This document shows positions 17,409 through 25,928 of a stretch of 64,000 nucleotides of DNA, in pieces (position 1 is the first letter of the stretch; every line of letters begins with the position of its first letter). Under the pieces are notes generated by a model. It saw nothing but the letters and a program-made list of their open reading frames with translations. It had not been told where the DNA came from and searched no databases. The translations under genes were made by a program, and so were the position numbers. Location of the stretch: NCBI RefSeq assembly GCF_001598555.1, contig NZ_BCZE01000024.1, positions 48,844 through 112,843 of the forward strand, written 5' to 3'. Origin of the DNA: Novosphingobium rosa NBRC 15208 (lineage in GTDB: Bacteria > Pseudomonadota > Alphaproteobacteria > Sphingomonadales > Sphingomonadaceae).

Positions 17409-17503
17409 AGGGATGAGTGCTGTTAGCGAGCAGTGTCGATGAGCTGAAGGTCTGCTCCGTCGGCGGCCTTCTGTTCCGGCCATTTTGGCGTTATGGGGTT
17501 TCC

Positions 17504-18310
17504 GTGGCCAGCAACCGGTATCATCATTTCGCCTGGTATCATGGCATGGAACTGTTCGAGGCAGCCTTCAGCACCCAGACATTTGCCCGCCACGCGCATG
17601 AAGGTTTTGCCATCGGCGCGATTGTCGATGGCGTGGGCGGCTATGTCTGCCGGGGCGAGAGCATGACCGTTCCCGCCGGATCGCTGTCTCTGATGAACCC
17701 GCAAGAGGCGCATACCGGTCATGCCGCCGCGGGCCAGGTGCGCTACAGCATGCTTTATGCCAGCGAAAGCGCGGTGAGGGCGGTGCTGGGGCTGCGCGTG
17801 CTGCGCGGTTTCCCCGATATTGCCACGCGCGACCGCGATCTGAAGGTCACACGCGCGCTGGCACGGTTGACGCATGGCCTCCATGCCCCCGGCACCACGG
17901 ACCGCCGACTGGTGGCCGAGGAGGCGATGCATGACATTCTGGCCCTGACCTTCACGCATTACGCCCGGGCCGACCTGCGCCAGCCGGGCCGGGAACCCGT
18001 CGCCATTCAGAGGATGATCGACCGCATCCGATCCGGCGTGGAAACCGGCGAGGCCCTGAGCCTCGCCGATCTGGCCGCCGACACCGGCTGGAATCCCTCC
18101 TACCTTATCCGCGCCACCGCGCGCGCTACCGGCATGACGCCGCATGGCCATGTGCTGCACGCCCGTGTCGAGTTTGCCCGGCGCCTGTTGCTGGACGGAA
18201 TGCCCGCGGCGCAAGCGGCGCTTGCCGCCGGTTTCAGCGATCAGGCCCATCTGATCCGTCATTTCCGCCGCCATTACGGCGTGACGCCGGGAGCGTTGAT
18301 CCGCCACTGA
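17504..18310 (+). CDS. AraC-family transcriptional regulator
   Basis: I chose GTG 17504 because it gives an N-terminus typical of the group (VASNRYHHFAWYHGMELFEA); the frame stays open to a GTG at 17417, nine bases after the MFS stop, which is the alternative. An N-terminal cupin (about 20-110: FARHAHEGFAIGAIVDG, then SLMNPQEAHTGHAAAG) senses a ligand, and the C-terminal AraC domain has both HTHs (LSLADLAADTGWNPSYLIRA and AAQAALAAGFSDQAHLIRHF, then RHYGVTPGALI). This arrangement is common for regulators of LysE-type exporters, and a LysE-family gene follows about 120 bases downstream. Confidence 0.87.
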   Translation: MASNRYHHFAWYHGMELFEAAFSTQTFARHAHEGFAIGAIVDGVGGYVCRGESMTVPAGSLSLMNPQEAHTGHAAAGQVRYSMLYASESAVRAVLGLRVLRGFPDIATRDRDLKVTRALARLTHGLHAPGTTDRRLVAEEAMHDILALTFTHYARADLRQPGREPVAIQRMIDRIRSGVETGEALSLADLAADTGWNPSYLIRATARATGMTPHGHVLHARVEFARRLLLDGMPAAQAALAAGFSDQAHLIRHFRRHYGVTPGALIRH

Positions 18311-18428
18311 GCAGGTCAATTTCGTTCAATCGCGACGTTTCTTTTGCTGCCAGCACGGCGGCGAAAGGATCACTGCCCATGTCTTCGCCCCCTGCTACCC
18401 TTCATCCCGCCAGCGCATCGGAGAGGCG

Positions 18429-19031
18429 ATGATGCTGCCGCCTGTCGAAACGCTGCTGGCGATGGGCAGTTTTGCGCTGGCCGGATCGGCAACGCCCGGC
18501 CCGGTCAACATCATCGGCGCGATGACAGGCACGCGGCACGGCACGCTCCGGGCCCTGCCTTTCGTGACAGGCGCGACCGTCAGCTTCCTGGCTCTGCTGC
18601 TGATCTGCGGCACCGGCATGCTGGCTCAGGCCGGGCCAGTCCTGCTGGTGGCGCGGCCCATGACGCTGCTGGGCTCGGCCTATCTGCTGTGGATGGCATG
18701 GGGGCTGGCGCGCAGCGACGGCGCGATCGGTGCTGCGGACCGGCGCGGCATTCCGGGCTTCTGGTCCGGGGTGATGGTGCAGGGGCTCAATCCCAAGGCA
18801 TGGCTGGTCGTGCTCTCGGCGCTCTCCACCTTTATTCTGCCGCTGGGCGATCCACGCGCGGGGCTGGTGACTTTCGTCCTCCTGTCCGGCCTCATCTGCT
18901 GGCCATCGCTGGCGCTCTGGGCCTGGGTCGGTTCGCGCATCCCCCAGAGAGCGATGCGCCTGTTCAATCGCGCCATGGCCCTGGCCCTGCTGATCTCCGT
19001 GGGCTGGATCGTGTGGCAGGCGCTGGCATAG
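18429..19031 (+). CDS. LysE/RhtB-family exporter
   Basis: The 200-residue protein has about six membrane segments. The N-terminal family signature is present: SFALAGSATPGPVNIIGAMT corresponds to the conserved xPGPxxxxxxxxGxxxG of LysE/RhtB amino-acid exporters, followed by RHGTLRALPFVTGATVSFL. A central GVMVQGLNPKAWLVVLSAL matches the conserved NPK-A/V segment. Two ATGs (18429 and 18432) are adjacent, with GAGAGG upstream. It probably exports an amino acid or a related small molecule; the AraC-type gene upstream is the likely regulator. Confidence 0.87.
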   Translation: MMLPPVETLLAMGSFALAGSATPGPVNIIGAMTGTRHGTLRALPFVTGATVSFLALLLICGTGMLAQAGPVLLVARPMTLLGSAYLLWMAWGLARSDGAIGAADRRGIPGFWSGVMVQGLNPKAWLVVLSALSTFILPLGDPRAGLVTFVLLSGLICWPSLALWAWVGSRIPQRAMRLFNRAMALALLISVGWIVWQALA

Positions 19032-19045
19032 GCCTGCGCCTCTGG

Positions 19046-19450
19046 TTATAGCGAGCACGGCAGGCTTGCGGCGAAGCGCGGTTCCTCCCCTGTCTGACCC
19101 CCGGCGATCCAGTTGCGCTTGGCGCGCAGGTAATCTGTCATCACCGCCAGATCGCACGCCTTGCGCTCCATAATGGCAAGCTGGGTATCCATGATCTCGA
19201 CCGCGCGCTCGCGCGACAAACCCTCGGCCTGCATCTCGTCATTCACCCGGGCGATATCCTTGAGCGACATGCCCAGCGACTGACCAAAGCGGATCATGGC
19301 GGCAATCTGGATGTCGCGCTCGGTGAAGCGGGCATAGGGATTGCTGCCGCCCAACTGCCCGCTTTCCGGGGCGAGCAGCCGCTTGCGCATATAGAAGCGG
19401 ATGGTGGCGGCGCTCAATCCGGTCCGTTTCGCGAAATCTCCAATCAGCAT
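19046..19450 (-). CDS. MerR-family transcriptional regulator
   Basis: The start ATG 19450 gives 134 residues beginning MLIGDFAKRTGLSAATIRFY, the MerR HTH; the wing continues with RKRLLAPESGQLGGSNPYARF. The domain is followed by a long dimerisation helix (about 80-115, LSRERAVEIMDTQLAIMERK). The C-terminal part has a single Cys pair too far apart for a typical metal site, so a small-molecule or redox effector is more likely. It is divergent from an epimerase gene, and the 70-base space contains a MerR-type promoter with a perfect palindrome, making this the direct regulator of that gene. Confidence 0.88.
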   Translation of the reverse strand: MLIGDFAKRTGLSAATIRFYMRKRLLAPESGQLGGSNPYARFTERDIQIAAMIRFGQSLGMSLKDIARVNDEMQAEGLSRERAVEIMDTQLAIMERKACDLAVMTDYLRAKRNWIAGGQTGEEPRFAASLPCSL

Positions 19451-19461
19451 GCATTGCGCCC

Positions 19462-19492
19462 TTGACCATGAACCTTGGTTCACCCTTATAGG
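19462..19492 (+). promoter_or_regulatory. MerR-type promoter with palindromic operator
   Basis: TTGACC (19462-19467) and TATAGG (19487-19492) form a -35/-10 pair separated by 19 bases, the over-long spacer that MerR proteins correct by DNA distortion. The spacer contains TGAACCTTGGTTCA (19469-19482), an inverted repeat with TGAACC/GGTTCA arms around TT. It drives the rightward epimerase gene at 19521 and sits immediately before the divergent MerR gene, so autoregulation is likely. Confidence 0.82.
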
Positions 19493-19520
19493 CCATGGCT
19501 CCCCCTTGTGGAGCCTTGAT

Positions 19521-20555
19521 ATGAATGATGTTTCTTCCGCGCAGACGCCCCTTGCCTTCGTGACAGGCGCGACGGGCCTGCTGGGCAACAATCTGGTGCG
19601 CGAGCTGTTGGCCGAAGGGTTTCGTGTGCGTGCCCTCGTCCGTTCGGCCGAAAAGGCGCAGCAGCAGTTCGCCGGCCTTGAGGTCGAGATCGTGACCGGC
19701 GACATGCTGGCTGTCGAGGGTTTCGCCCCGGCACTGGCGGGGGTCGATGTGGTGTTCCACACGGCGGCCTATTTCCGCGATTCCTATACCGGCGGCAGCC
19801 ATTGGGCCAAACTCCACGCCGCCAATGTGCTGGGGACCAGAGCCTTGTTGCAGCACGCCTATGCCGCAGGCGTGCGCCGGTTCGTCCATGCCAGTTCCAT
19901 CGCTGTGCTGCGCGGCGAGCGTGGCCAGATCGTGGACGAAACCATGCTGCGCGACGAGCGCGATGCCGACGATTACTACCGCAGCAAGATCCTTTCGGAC
20001 CGTGAGGTGCTGGCCTTTCTCGACCATCATGCGGATTTCTGGGCCGCGATGGTGCTGCCCGGCTGGATGCATGGGCCCGGTGACATGGGGCCGACGTCTG
20101 CCGGTCAGACCGTCCTCGATGTCGCCCATGGCAAGTTGCCCGGTGTGCCGCCCGGTTCGGTCTGCTTCGTCGATGCGCGCGACGTGGCGCAGGCCATGAT
20201 ACAGGCCCACCGACAGGGACGCCGAGGCGAACGCTATCTGGCGGCAGGGTGCCACTTCACCATGGCGGATTTGATGCCGCTGATGGGTAAGGCGCTGGGT
20301 GTAAAGGTGCCCACGCGGCGCATCCCTCTGGCCTTTCTCTATGTCATTGCCGCGATTGGCGAAATCCAGGCTCGCCTGACGGGTAAGCCTGTCCTTTTCA
20401 GCTGGGCCATGGCCCGCGCTTTGTCGACCGAGAACGAGCGATCCCGCTTCAGTGCCGCCAAGAGCCAGGTCGAGCTGGGCCTTGCGTTCAGGCCGGTGGA
20501 GGTCACGTTGCAGGATGAAGTCGCGTGGTTCCGGGCGCAAGGATGGCTGGCGTGA
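19521..20555 (+). CDS. NAD(P)-dependent epimerase/dehydratase (extended SDR)
   Basis: The 344-residue protein begins at ATG 19521. The N-terminal Rossmann motif is FVTGATGLLGNNLVRELLAE (GxxGxxG), followed by FHTAAYFRDSY and ASSIAVLRGE. The catalytic tyrosine is in DDYYRSKILSD (YxxxK). This resembles the dihydroflavonol-4-reductase-like group of extended SDRs, which reduce or rearrange ketones, aldehydes or sugar nucleotides. The MerR-type promoter just upstream indicates induction by a small molecule, possibly an aldehyde or quinone substrate; that is inference. It has no other gene in its transcript. Confidence 0.85.
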   Translation: MNDVSSAQTPLAFVTGATGLLGNNLVRELLAEGFRVRALVRSAEKAQQQFAGLEVEIVTGDMLAVEGFAPALAGVDVVFHTAAYFRDSYTGGSHWAKLHAANVLGTRALLQHAYAAGVRRFVHASSIAVLRGERGQIVDETMLRDERDADDYYRSKILSDREVLAFLDHHADFWAAMVLPGWMHGPGDMGPTSAGQTVLDVAHGKLPGVPPGSVCFVDARDVAQAMIQAHRQGRRGERYLAAGCHFTMADLMPLMGKALGVKVPTRRIPLAFLYVIAAIGEIQARLTGKPVLFSWAMARALSTENERSRFSAAKSQVELGLAFRPVEVTLQDEVAWFRAQGWLA

Positions 20556-20659
20556 CGCTTCGGCGTGCCATCGGGGCATGGTCTTGGAAACAGTTGCGGG
20601 CGGCCTGGCTGGTCCGTTCGGAATGCAGCACGTAAAGCTCGGTGACGGAAATCGCGATG

Positions 20660-21238
20660 CAGCTTGGGGATGTTTAGATTGACGAAAGCCACCGCGATCA
20701 CGAAATTGGGCATCAGCGCGGCGGCATGCACAGTGGCCGCCAGCCCGACCACTGTGCTATTTGAAATAGGCGGGCTGACAGCGACAGCATGCATCCTCGT
20801 GAGGCTGCTGATCGCGAGCATGGCGCCAATGCCGCCCACCGCACAGACGTCAGGGTTGACGATGTCGGCTGCCCTAGCCGCAAAGACTGGCAGGAACTGC
20901 TGCGGTGTGCACAGTGCCTCACCCACCACGACAGGTGTGTCGATAGCGTTGCGGACCTGCTCCGTTTCCGCAAGACTTTTCGAAGGGGAGGGTTCCTCAT
21001 ACCAACTGATACCGGCTTTCGCGAAGCGCCGTGCGAGGCGATTGGCGATCCCAGGCGCAGCCGCCTATGCCCGTTCACCATGATCTCCACATCGGGGCTG
21101 ACCACATCTCGCAGCGCGAATAGCCGCGCGACCGCCCCAGCCTTCCAAACCATCGCGCGTCGAGACCTTCACAAAGAGCAAGGCTGCCCCGGGCGTCGCG
21201 GAAAAGAGGAAGGGTTCGATACGATCGATGATCATCAT
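20660..21238 (-). pseudogene. Enolase-superfamily (mandelate racemase-like) remnant
   Basis: Reading leftward from ATG 21238 gives a proper family start (MMIIDRIEPFLFSATPGAAL, then LFVKVSTRDGLEGWG). After that most of the N-terminal capping domain is missing, and frames shift until the barrel: VVSPDVEIMVNGHRRLRLG, then ISWYEEPSPSKSLAETEQVR, VVVGEALCTPQQFLPVFAAR, DIVNPDVCAVGGIGAMLAI and STVVGLAATVHAAALMPNF. In active members the first segment reads V-D-x-H with a metal-binding Asp; here it is N. The order matches D-galactonate dehydratase or mandelate-racemase-like enzymes. Length is about half of the usual 370-400 residues, so it is not functional. Confidence 0.78.
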
Positions 21239-21491
21239 GCGAGCGTTCCTGAAAGGCTGCCTATCGGGGCGTGGCGAACTGCTAGGTCAGATCCGGACTC
21301 GTCCATGGATGGGGGCGGGCCGCAAGGCTTCTCCTCTCCAGTCACTGCTGAAAGAAAATATGACGGCAACAGGCAGAGAAACGTTCTTTGTGAACCGTTC
21401 GACCTCCCATATCGGGCGGCGATGACCCGCTGCCGTTAATTTGGCTCTTCCATCCAGGGTGTCGTCCGCTTCTTTTGGCTAGCCTTTGACG

Positions 21492-22286
21492 CTAGAGTTC
21501 ATGGCTATGCCCGAGCGTCTCTAGAATATCGCGGCGCAAATTTTGTAGCTCGGGCGCGTCGCGATGACGTGGATAGGGGGCGTCGACCCGGATTTCTTGC
21601 AATATACGGGCGGGGCGAGCGCTGAAGATGATGATGCGCTGGGCAAGCAACAACGCCTCTTCGACGTCATGTGTCACCAGGATGCTGGTGAAGCCAGCGT
21701 CCTGCCACAGCCGGAGCAACTCAGCCTGCATCGTCAGGCGGGTCAGGGCATCAAGCCGCCCGAGCGGTTCGTCGAGTAGCAAAAGGCCGGGATCGTTGAC
21801 GAGAACGCGTGCAAGCGCCGCGCGTTGCGCCATGCCGCCTGACAGTTCGTGAGGCAGGGCAGTGCCGAACCCTTCGAGCCCGACCTGCTTTAAAGTCGCT
21901 TCTACCCGGTGGCCGTGTTCGCAGGCGAGTCCTCTCGCCTCCAGCCCAAGGGCGATATTCTGCCGGATTGTGCGCCATGGATAAAGCGTGGGGTCCTGAA
22001 AAACCAGCAGGCGCGAAGGGTCAGGACCGATGATGCGGACCTTGTCGGCCCCGACCTTGCCCTCCCTTGGCGCGTCGAGGCCGGCCATCAGCCGTAGCAG
22101 CGTCGATTTCCCGCAGCCGCTCGGCCCGAGCAATGCAACCGATTCCCCTGCCGCCACATCGAGGTCGATGCGGTCGAGCACAGGCAGACGTTCGCTCCCC
22201 TTGTCGAACCAGTGGCTGAGATTGCGGAGTTGAACCGAGATGCCGGTGATACCCGCTTCTGGCGCCGTTTTGTGTGTCGCAGTCAC
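21492..22286 (-). CDS. Sulfonate/nitrate-type ABC transporter ATPase (SsuB/TauB-like)
   Basis: I place the start at GTG 22286, which overlaps the permease stop as GTGA and has AAAGGGATGG upstream; an in-frame ATG at 22310 lacks a ribosome binding site. The 264-residue protein has Walker A (LLGPSGCGKSTLLRLMAGL), Q-loop (VFQDPTLYPWRTI), signature (LSGGMAQRAALARVL), Walker B (GLLLLDEPLGRLDALTR) and switch His (ILVTHDVEEALLLA). It energises the adjacent permease. It is the last gene of a leftward operon with two binding proteins, and is opposite a TauD-type dioxygenase, which supports an organosulfur substrate. Confidence 0.88.
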   Translation of the reverse strand: MTATHKTAPEAGITGISVQLRNLSHWFDKGSERLPVLDRIDLDVAAGESVALLGPSGCGKSTLLRLMAGLDAPREGKVGADKVRIIGPDPSRLLVFQDPTLYPWRTIRQNIALGLEARGLACEHGHRVEATLKQVGLEGFGTALPHELSGGMAQRAALARVLVNDPGLLLLDEPLGRLDALTRLTMQAELLRLWQDAGFTSILVTHDVEEALLLAQRIIIFSARPARILQEIRVDAPYPRHRDAPELQNLRRDILETLGHSHEL

Positions 22287-23287
22287 CACCGGACCATCCC
22301 TTTCTGCCATGCGAGCACACGATCGCGCACGAAAAACAACAGGCTGATAATCGCGGAGAAGAGCAGCGCCATCAGGACCAGATCGGCATAGAGATTGGCA
22401 TAGGCTGCCCAACCCTGCGCCCATTGCAGATACCAGCCCAGCCCTGCCTTCACGCCCATCATTTCGGCGATGATCAGCACGGCAAATGACGCCCCGAGCC
22501 CCATGAACAGGCCCACGAAGACATGAGGAAGCGCAGCTGGAACGGCGACCCTCGTCACAAGAAAGCGCTCGTTTGCACCCAGCGTCCGGGCAATGTCGTA
22601 ATAGCTGCTGCTGACGCTCTTAATGCCCGAGGACGTCAGCACTGCAACCGGGAACAGAGTGGACAGTGCGATCAGAAATGTACTCGCGCTCCATGAGTTT
22701 GGCAGGAAGAAAAAGGCGATGGGCAGCCATGCGGTGGCTGGAAGCGGGCCGACGAAGCGCAGGATCGGATGGCCCCAATAGCTCACGGCCCGCGACCATC
22801 CGACCGCCACACCAATCGCAAACCCCGTCAGCGCGCCGGCGAGATAGCCCGGCACCAGCAGAATCATCGAGCGAGCAGCGCTTTCGGCAAGGCGGCCGTT
22901 GTCGTCGGTATAGACCTCGAGAATGGCTTGTGGTGGCGGGAAGAAGGGCAGCGGAAGAAGGCCGGTCTTGGCTGTCAGCATTTCCCAGACAGACAGGGCA
23001 ATGGGAAGGGCGGTGAACCATGGGGCCAGCCGATTCAGCCATGGCAGGCGCTCGGCAGGCAGCGCGAAGGCTGCGATGGCAAGCGACAGGGCGCCAAGCA
23101 CCTCGAAGATCGCCAGCAAGGAGGTGCGGAGCCATGATGTCTGGTCGGGCCATGCCGCAGTCACCGCCGCTGCTCCTCCCCAGGCGGCGACCGCCGCGAG
23201 GTTGGTGTGCGACATGGTGCGGAGGCGGAAGGCCGGCGCAGTCCCCGGCGCCTCGGTCGGGGCGAAAGTGGTGCTCATGGTGTTCAT
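22283..23287 (-). CDS. Sulfonate/nitrate-type ABC transporter permease (SsuC/TauC-like)
   Basis: The 334-residue protein is longer than the usual 250-280 because of an extra N-terminal hydrophobic region of about 75 residues before the canonical domain. From about residue 95 the standard BPD_transp_1 fold follows: PFFPPPQAILEVYTDDNGRL, then the EAA-type loop SSSYYDIARTLGANERFLVT RVAVPAALPHVFVGL, and GLGASFAVLIIAEMMGVKAG. It probably works as a homodimer with the ATPase encoded just downstream and one of the two upstream binding proteins. Confidence 0.88.
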   Translation of the reverse strand: MNTMSTTFAPTEAPGTAPAFRLRTMSHTNLAAVAAWGGAAAVTAAWPDQTSWLRTSLLAIFEVLGALSLAIAAFALPAERLPWLNRLAPWFTALPIALSVWEMLTAKTGLLPLPFFPPPQAILEVYTDDNGRLAESAARSMILLVPGYLAGALTGFAIGVAVGWSRAVSYWGHPILRFVGPLPATAWLPIAFFFLPNSWSASTFLIALSTLFPVAVLTSSGIKSVSSSYYDIARTLGANERFLVTRVAVPAALPHVFVGLFMGLGASFAVLIIAEMMGVKAGLGWYLQWAQGWAAYANLYADLVLMALLFSAIISLLFFVRDRVLAWQKGMVRW

Positions 23288-23296
23288 CGCTGATCC

Positions 23297-24367
23297 TCAA
23301 GCCAGGACATTGTGGGTCACCTTTGCCGCGAACAGCTCCGGCACTGTGCTTTCGCGCAGCACGCCGACGTCGCGCAGTTCGGCGGCGTAGCGCGCGACTT
23401 CCTGCGTCAGTTCCGCGCCCACCGGGTGGTGGTTGTGGGTTTGGCTGCGCAGCACGGCGACCAGGTCCGCTTCACTGGCCTTGGCATAGGGGGCGAAGAC
23501 GCGCGCCACCGCTTCCGGCTGCTGTGAGCAGATGGAGGCCGCCTGCGTCAGGGACAAAGCGAGAGCCGTGGCGGAGGCGGGATCATCGCGCAACAGACGA
23601 CCACTGGCACCGAGCGTGCAGCAAAAGCGGTTCTGCCAAGGTTTGGAGAGGTTTGAGAGCACCTCCACCAGATCGCCGCCCGAGGCTTTCTGGAGTTGAT
23701 AGACAAGCGGATCGGAGTCGACGAAGGCATGGATCTCCCCTTTTTGCGCAGCCGCGGCCAGCAAGGGCGCGGGGAAGGCACGCCAGGTGACGTCCTTGTT
23801 GGGATCGATCCCGTTCGCCTTGAGCAGCACAGCCAGAGCGTTGCGCCCCGCGCCGCTGATGTCCGCAAGGCCGATGGTCTTGCCGCGCAGGCTCTGGGGA
23901 TCGTCAGTGATGCCGCGCTGCCGGGATCCGACCACACGCATGCAGCCGCCATGCGTGCCGGCGATCAGCTTGACGTCGAAGCCCTGCTCAAGCGGTTTGA
24001 TCCAGCGCAGGATCATACCCACGCCGGCATCTGCCTTGCCGGTGGAGATCGCTTCCAGCAATTGGTCGGTTGATCCGGCGAAGTTCACCAGTTCGACATC
24101 GAGGCCGTTACGGGCGTAAATTCCCTCGCTTTTGGCCAGAAGCGCGGGGGCGAGGCAGATAGCATTGGCATTCCAGGCCAGTTTGATCCGGCGTTTGCCA
24201 TCCGCGCTTCTTGGCAATTCGCGGTGCCCAAAGCGGCTTAGGCCGATCGCTGCGGCACTTGCGGCCAAAGCCGCGCCGCCAGCGAGCAGTCCGCGCCGTC
24301 CGATGGCGGGCGAAGGGGTGGAGGGCGCGGGTTCGACAATGTCGTCATTTTCATCAAGATTTGCCAT
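23297..24367 (-). CDS. ABC transporter substrate-binding protein (sulfonate/nitrate type), Tat-like signal
   Basis: The 356-residue protein has a twin-Arg style leader at about 23-45 (IGRRGLLAGGAALAASAAA). The SsuA/NMT1-type fold then follows: KLAWNANAICLAPALLAKSE, YARNGLDVELVNFAGSTDQL, LEAISTGKADAGVGMILRWI and SLRGKTIGLADISGAGRNAL. Ligand-pocket residues cannot be read off, so sulfonate versus other anions or aromatics is undecided. It lies ten bases before the permease gene on the same strand and is the likely cognate binding protein. Confidence 0.85.
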   Translation of the reverse strand: MANLDENDDIVEPAPSTPSPAIGRRGLLAGGAALAASAAAIGLSRFGHRELPRSADGKRRIKLAWNANAICLAPALLAKSEGIYARNGLDVELVNFAGSTDQLLEAISTGKADAGVGMILRWIKPLEQGFDVKLIAGTHGGCMRVVGSRQRGITDDPQSLRGKTIGLADISGAGRNALAVLLKANGIDPNKDVTWRAFPAPLLAAAAQKGEIHAFVDSDPLVYQLQKASGGDLVEVLSNLSKPWQNRFCCTLGASGRLLRDDPASATALALSLTQAASICSQQPEAVARVFAPYAKASEADLVAVLRSQTHNHHPVGAELTQEVARYAAELRDVGVLRESTVPELFAAKVTHNVLA

Positions 24368-24516
24368 GGAAACCCGCTTTCATGCCGAATTGGATCGCAA
24401 CATCGTTGGGGCTGGGGAGGCAGAGAGGTTTGTGCATAGCGCGCCTGTCTCATCGCTTATTTGGATGGACATCATGCCATCAGATCGGGGGCACATGTCC
24501 GGGAGTCCCGCGAAAG

Positions 24517-25536
24517 CTAGGATCTGATCGGAAACGAACCATCGAAAGCCCCGGTCAGATCGGGAATCTTGTCGATGATACCAGTGGCTTTGTAGCGTTT
24601 CAGGATCGCCAGTTCCTCGGCGGCCAGGCGGTCATCGACCTGGACCGGATCGCTGCTCAGATCCTCGACTGTGAAGCGGGCGACATCGCCGGGTAGCCCG
24701 GTTTCCCTGGCCAGCACAGCGGCATAGGCGTCCTTGTGTCCGGCAAGCCAATGCCGTGCCCGCGACAGGCGTTGAAGAAAATCGGCGATCTGGGTGTGTT
24801 TGCCGGCGATGGCCTTGTCACTGGCGGCAAAGAAGACGGGTTGGGGCGGCAAGGCCGTCGCATCCGCCAATGATCGCTCATGGTCCCGCAGCAGCGCATA
24901 GCCGACATAGGCGCTCCACGTCGACCATGCGTCGACCGCGCCGCTGGCCAGCGCGGCCTTGGCCTCGGCATTGTTGAGATAGACCCAGTGGATGTCGCCG
25001 GGCTGAAGATGTTCGCGCTCAAGCAGACGCAGGGCAAGATCCTGTCCCGCCGAACCACGGATCGTGGCCAGGCGCTTGCCCTTGAGATCGGCGAAGGATC
25101 TGAGCGGCGATGTGCCCGCCACGATGATCGCCGAACTGCGCCCGCGTGTCGGGCTCGGGTGCTGGAATCCGGCTTGGACGACCTTGATTTTCGCGCCGCC
25201 CGCATAAGCGAAGGCAAAGGGCTGGCAGCCAAGGCCACCGACATCGACGGCGCCGGAATTCAGCGCCTCAAGCAGAGGGGCCGCCGCCGGGAACATCGCC
25301 CATTCGATGGTGTAGGGCATATGGTCGAGTTCGCCCGACGCCTTGAGTAGCGCCTGAACCCCGCCGCGCTGGTCACCCACGATCAACGCGGGGCTGGCGC
25401 CGGAGGCCTCTTGTTGGGGGCCATGCCGCCAGCTGGAAGCTCCGAGCAAAGCCGCGAGCGCCAGACCGACCCCGGCGAGAAGGCGCCAACGGCGGATACC
25501 CCGACCTTCTCCGGTTGATGACTGTTCGGAGGTCAT
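24517..25536 (-). CDS. ABC transporter substrate-binding protein (SsuA-like)
   Basis: The product from ATG 25536 is 339 residues; earlier in-frame ATGs fall inside an inverted repeat and lack support. An N-terminal hydrophobic segment (about 18-37, LLAGVGLALAALLGASSW) is a signal peptide or anchor. The fold has LIVGDQRGGVQALLKASGEL, EWAMFPAAAPLLEALNSGAV, GRSSAIIVAGTSPLRSFADL and KGKRLATIRGSAGQDLALRL, close in pattern to aliphatic-sulfonate binding proteins. It is the first gene of the leftward ABC operon, 149 bases before a second, different binding protein, so the operon may serve two ligands with one translocator. Confidence 0.85.
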   Translation of the reverse strand: MTSEQSSTGEGRGIRRWRLLAGVGLALAALLGASSWRHGPQQEASGASPALIVGDQRGGVQALLKASGELDHMPYTIEWAMFPAAAPLLEALNSGAVDVGGLGCQPFAFAYAGGAKIKVVQAGFQHPSPTRGRSSAIIVAGTSPLRSFADLKGKRLATIRGSAGQDLALRLLEREHLQPGDIHWVYLNNAEAKAALASGAVDAWSTWSAYVGYALLRDHERSLADATALPPQPVFFAASDKAIAGKHTQIADFLQRLSRARHWLAGHKDAYAAVLARETGLPGDVARFTVEDLSSDPVQVDDRLAAEELAILKRYKATGIIDKIPDLTGAFDGSFPIRS

Positions 25537-25553
25537 ACTCGCAGCGTGCTCCA

Positions 25554-25583
25554 GATGTCTATCGGCAACCATCGATAGACATC
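25554..25583. promoter_or_regulatory. Perfect 11-base inverted repeat in the divergent tauD/ABC intergenic region
   Basis: GATGTCTATCG (25554-25564) and CGATAGACATC (25573-25583) are exact reverse complements separated by 8 bases. It lies 17 bases from the start codon of the leftward binding-protein gene and in the same gap as the rightward TauD gene. Dyad size and spacing suit a dimeric repressor operator; a leader hairpin in the ABC mRNA is the alternative. Confidence 0.55.
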
Positions 25584-25928
25584 CGGAATATCGTGTCGTC
25601 GTCCAATATGAATTTCTCAATATTCGATCGTGATGCTCATCATTCGTGTGACGATGCGAGTGGATGGTGTGATTGCGATCGCCATGATGCTAACTGCAAA
25701 AGAATTTTTTGATGACGGTGCAAAAAAAATTTATCGAACCCCGATATCACTCGCCCGGATGTCTTTGGTGATGGAATAATTTCATAAATCGATCGTGAAA
25801 TTCGAGAAATGAAAATAGATTGAGATCACCTCAATTGCCATCAGTTAAATCAATATAATTTCGGCGGAGACTTTTTGCATGGTTGTCCCGGGCCTGCTCG
25901 GGCCGTGACCAACCGGAAAGGGAACTCC
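25584..25928. promoter_or_regulatory. AT-rich divergent promoter region
   Basis: This region between the leftward ABC operon and the rightward TauD gene is strongly AT-rich (especially 25600-25640 and 25690-25865). TCGATCGTGA occurs twice (25624-25633 and 25789-25798), possible regulator half-sites. No single -35/-10 pair stands out. Confidence 0.4.
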
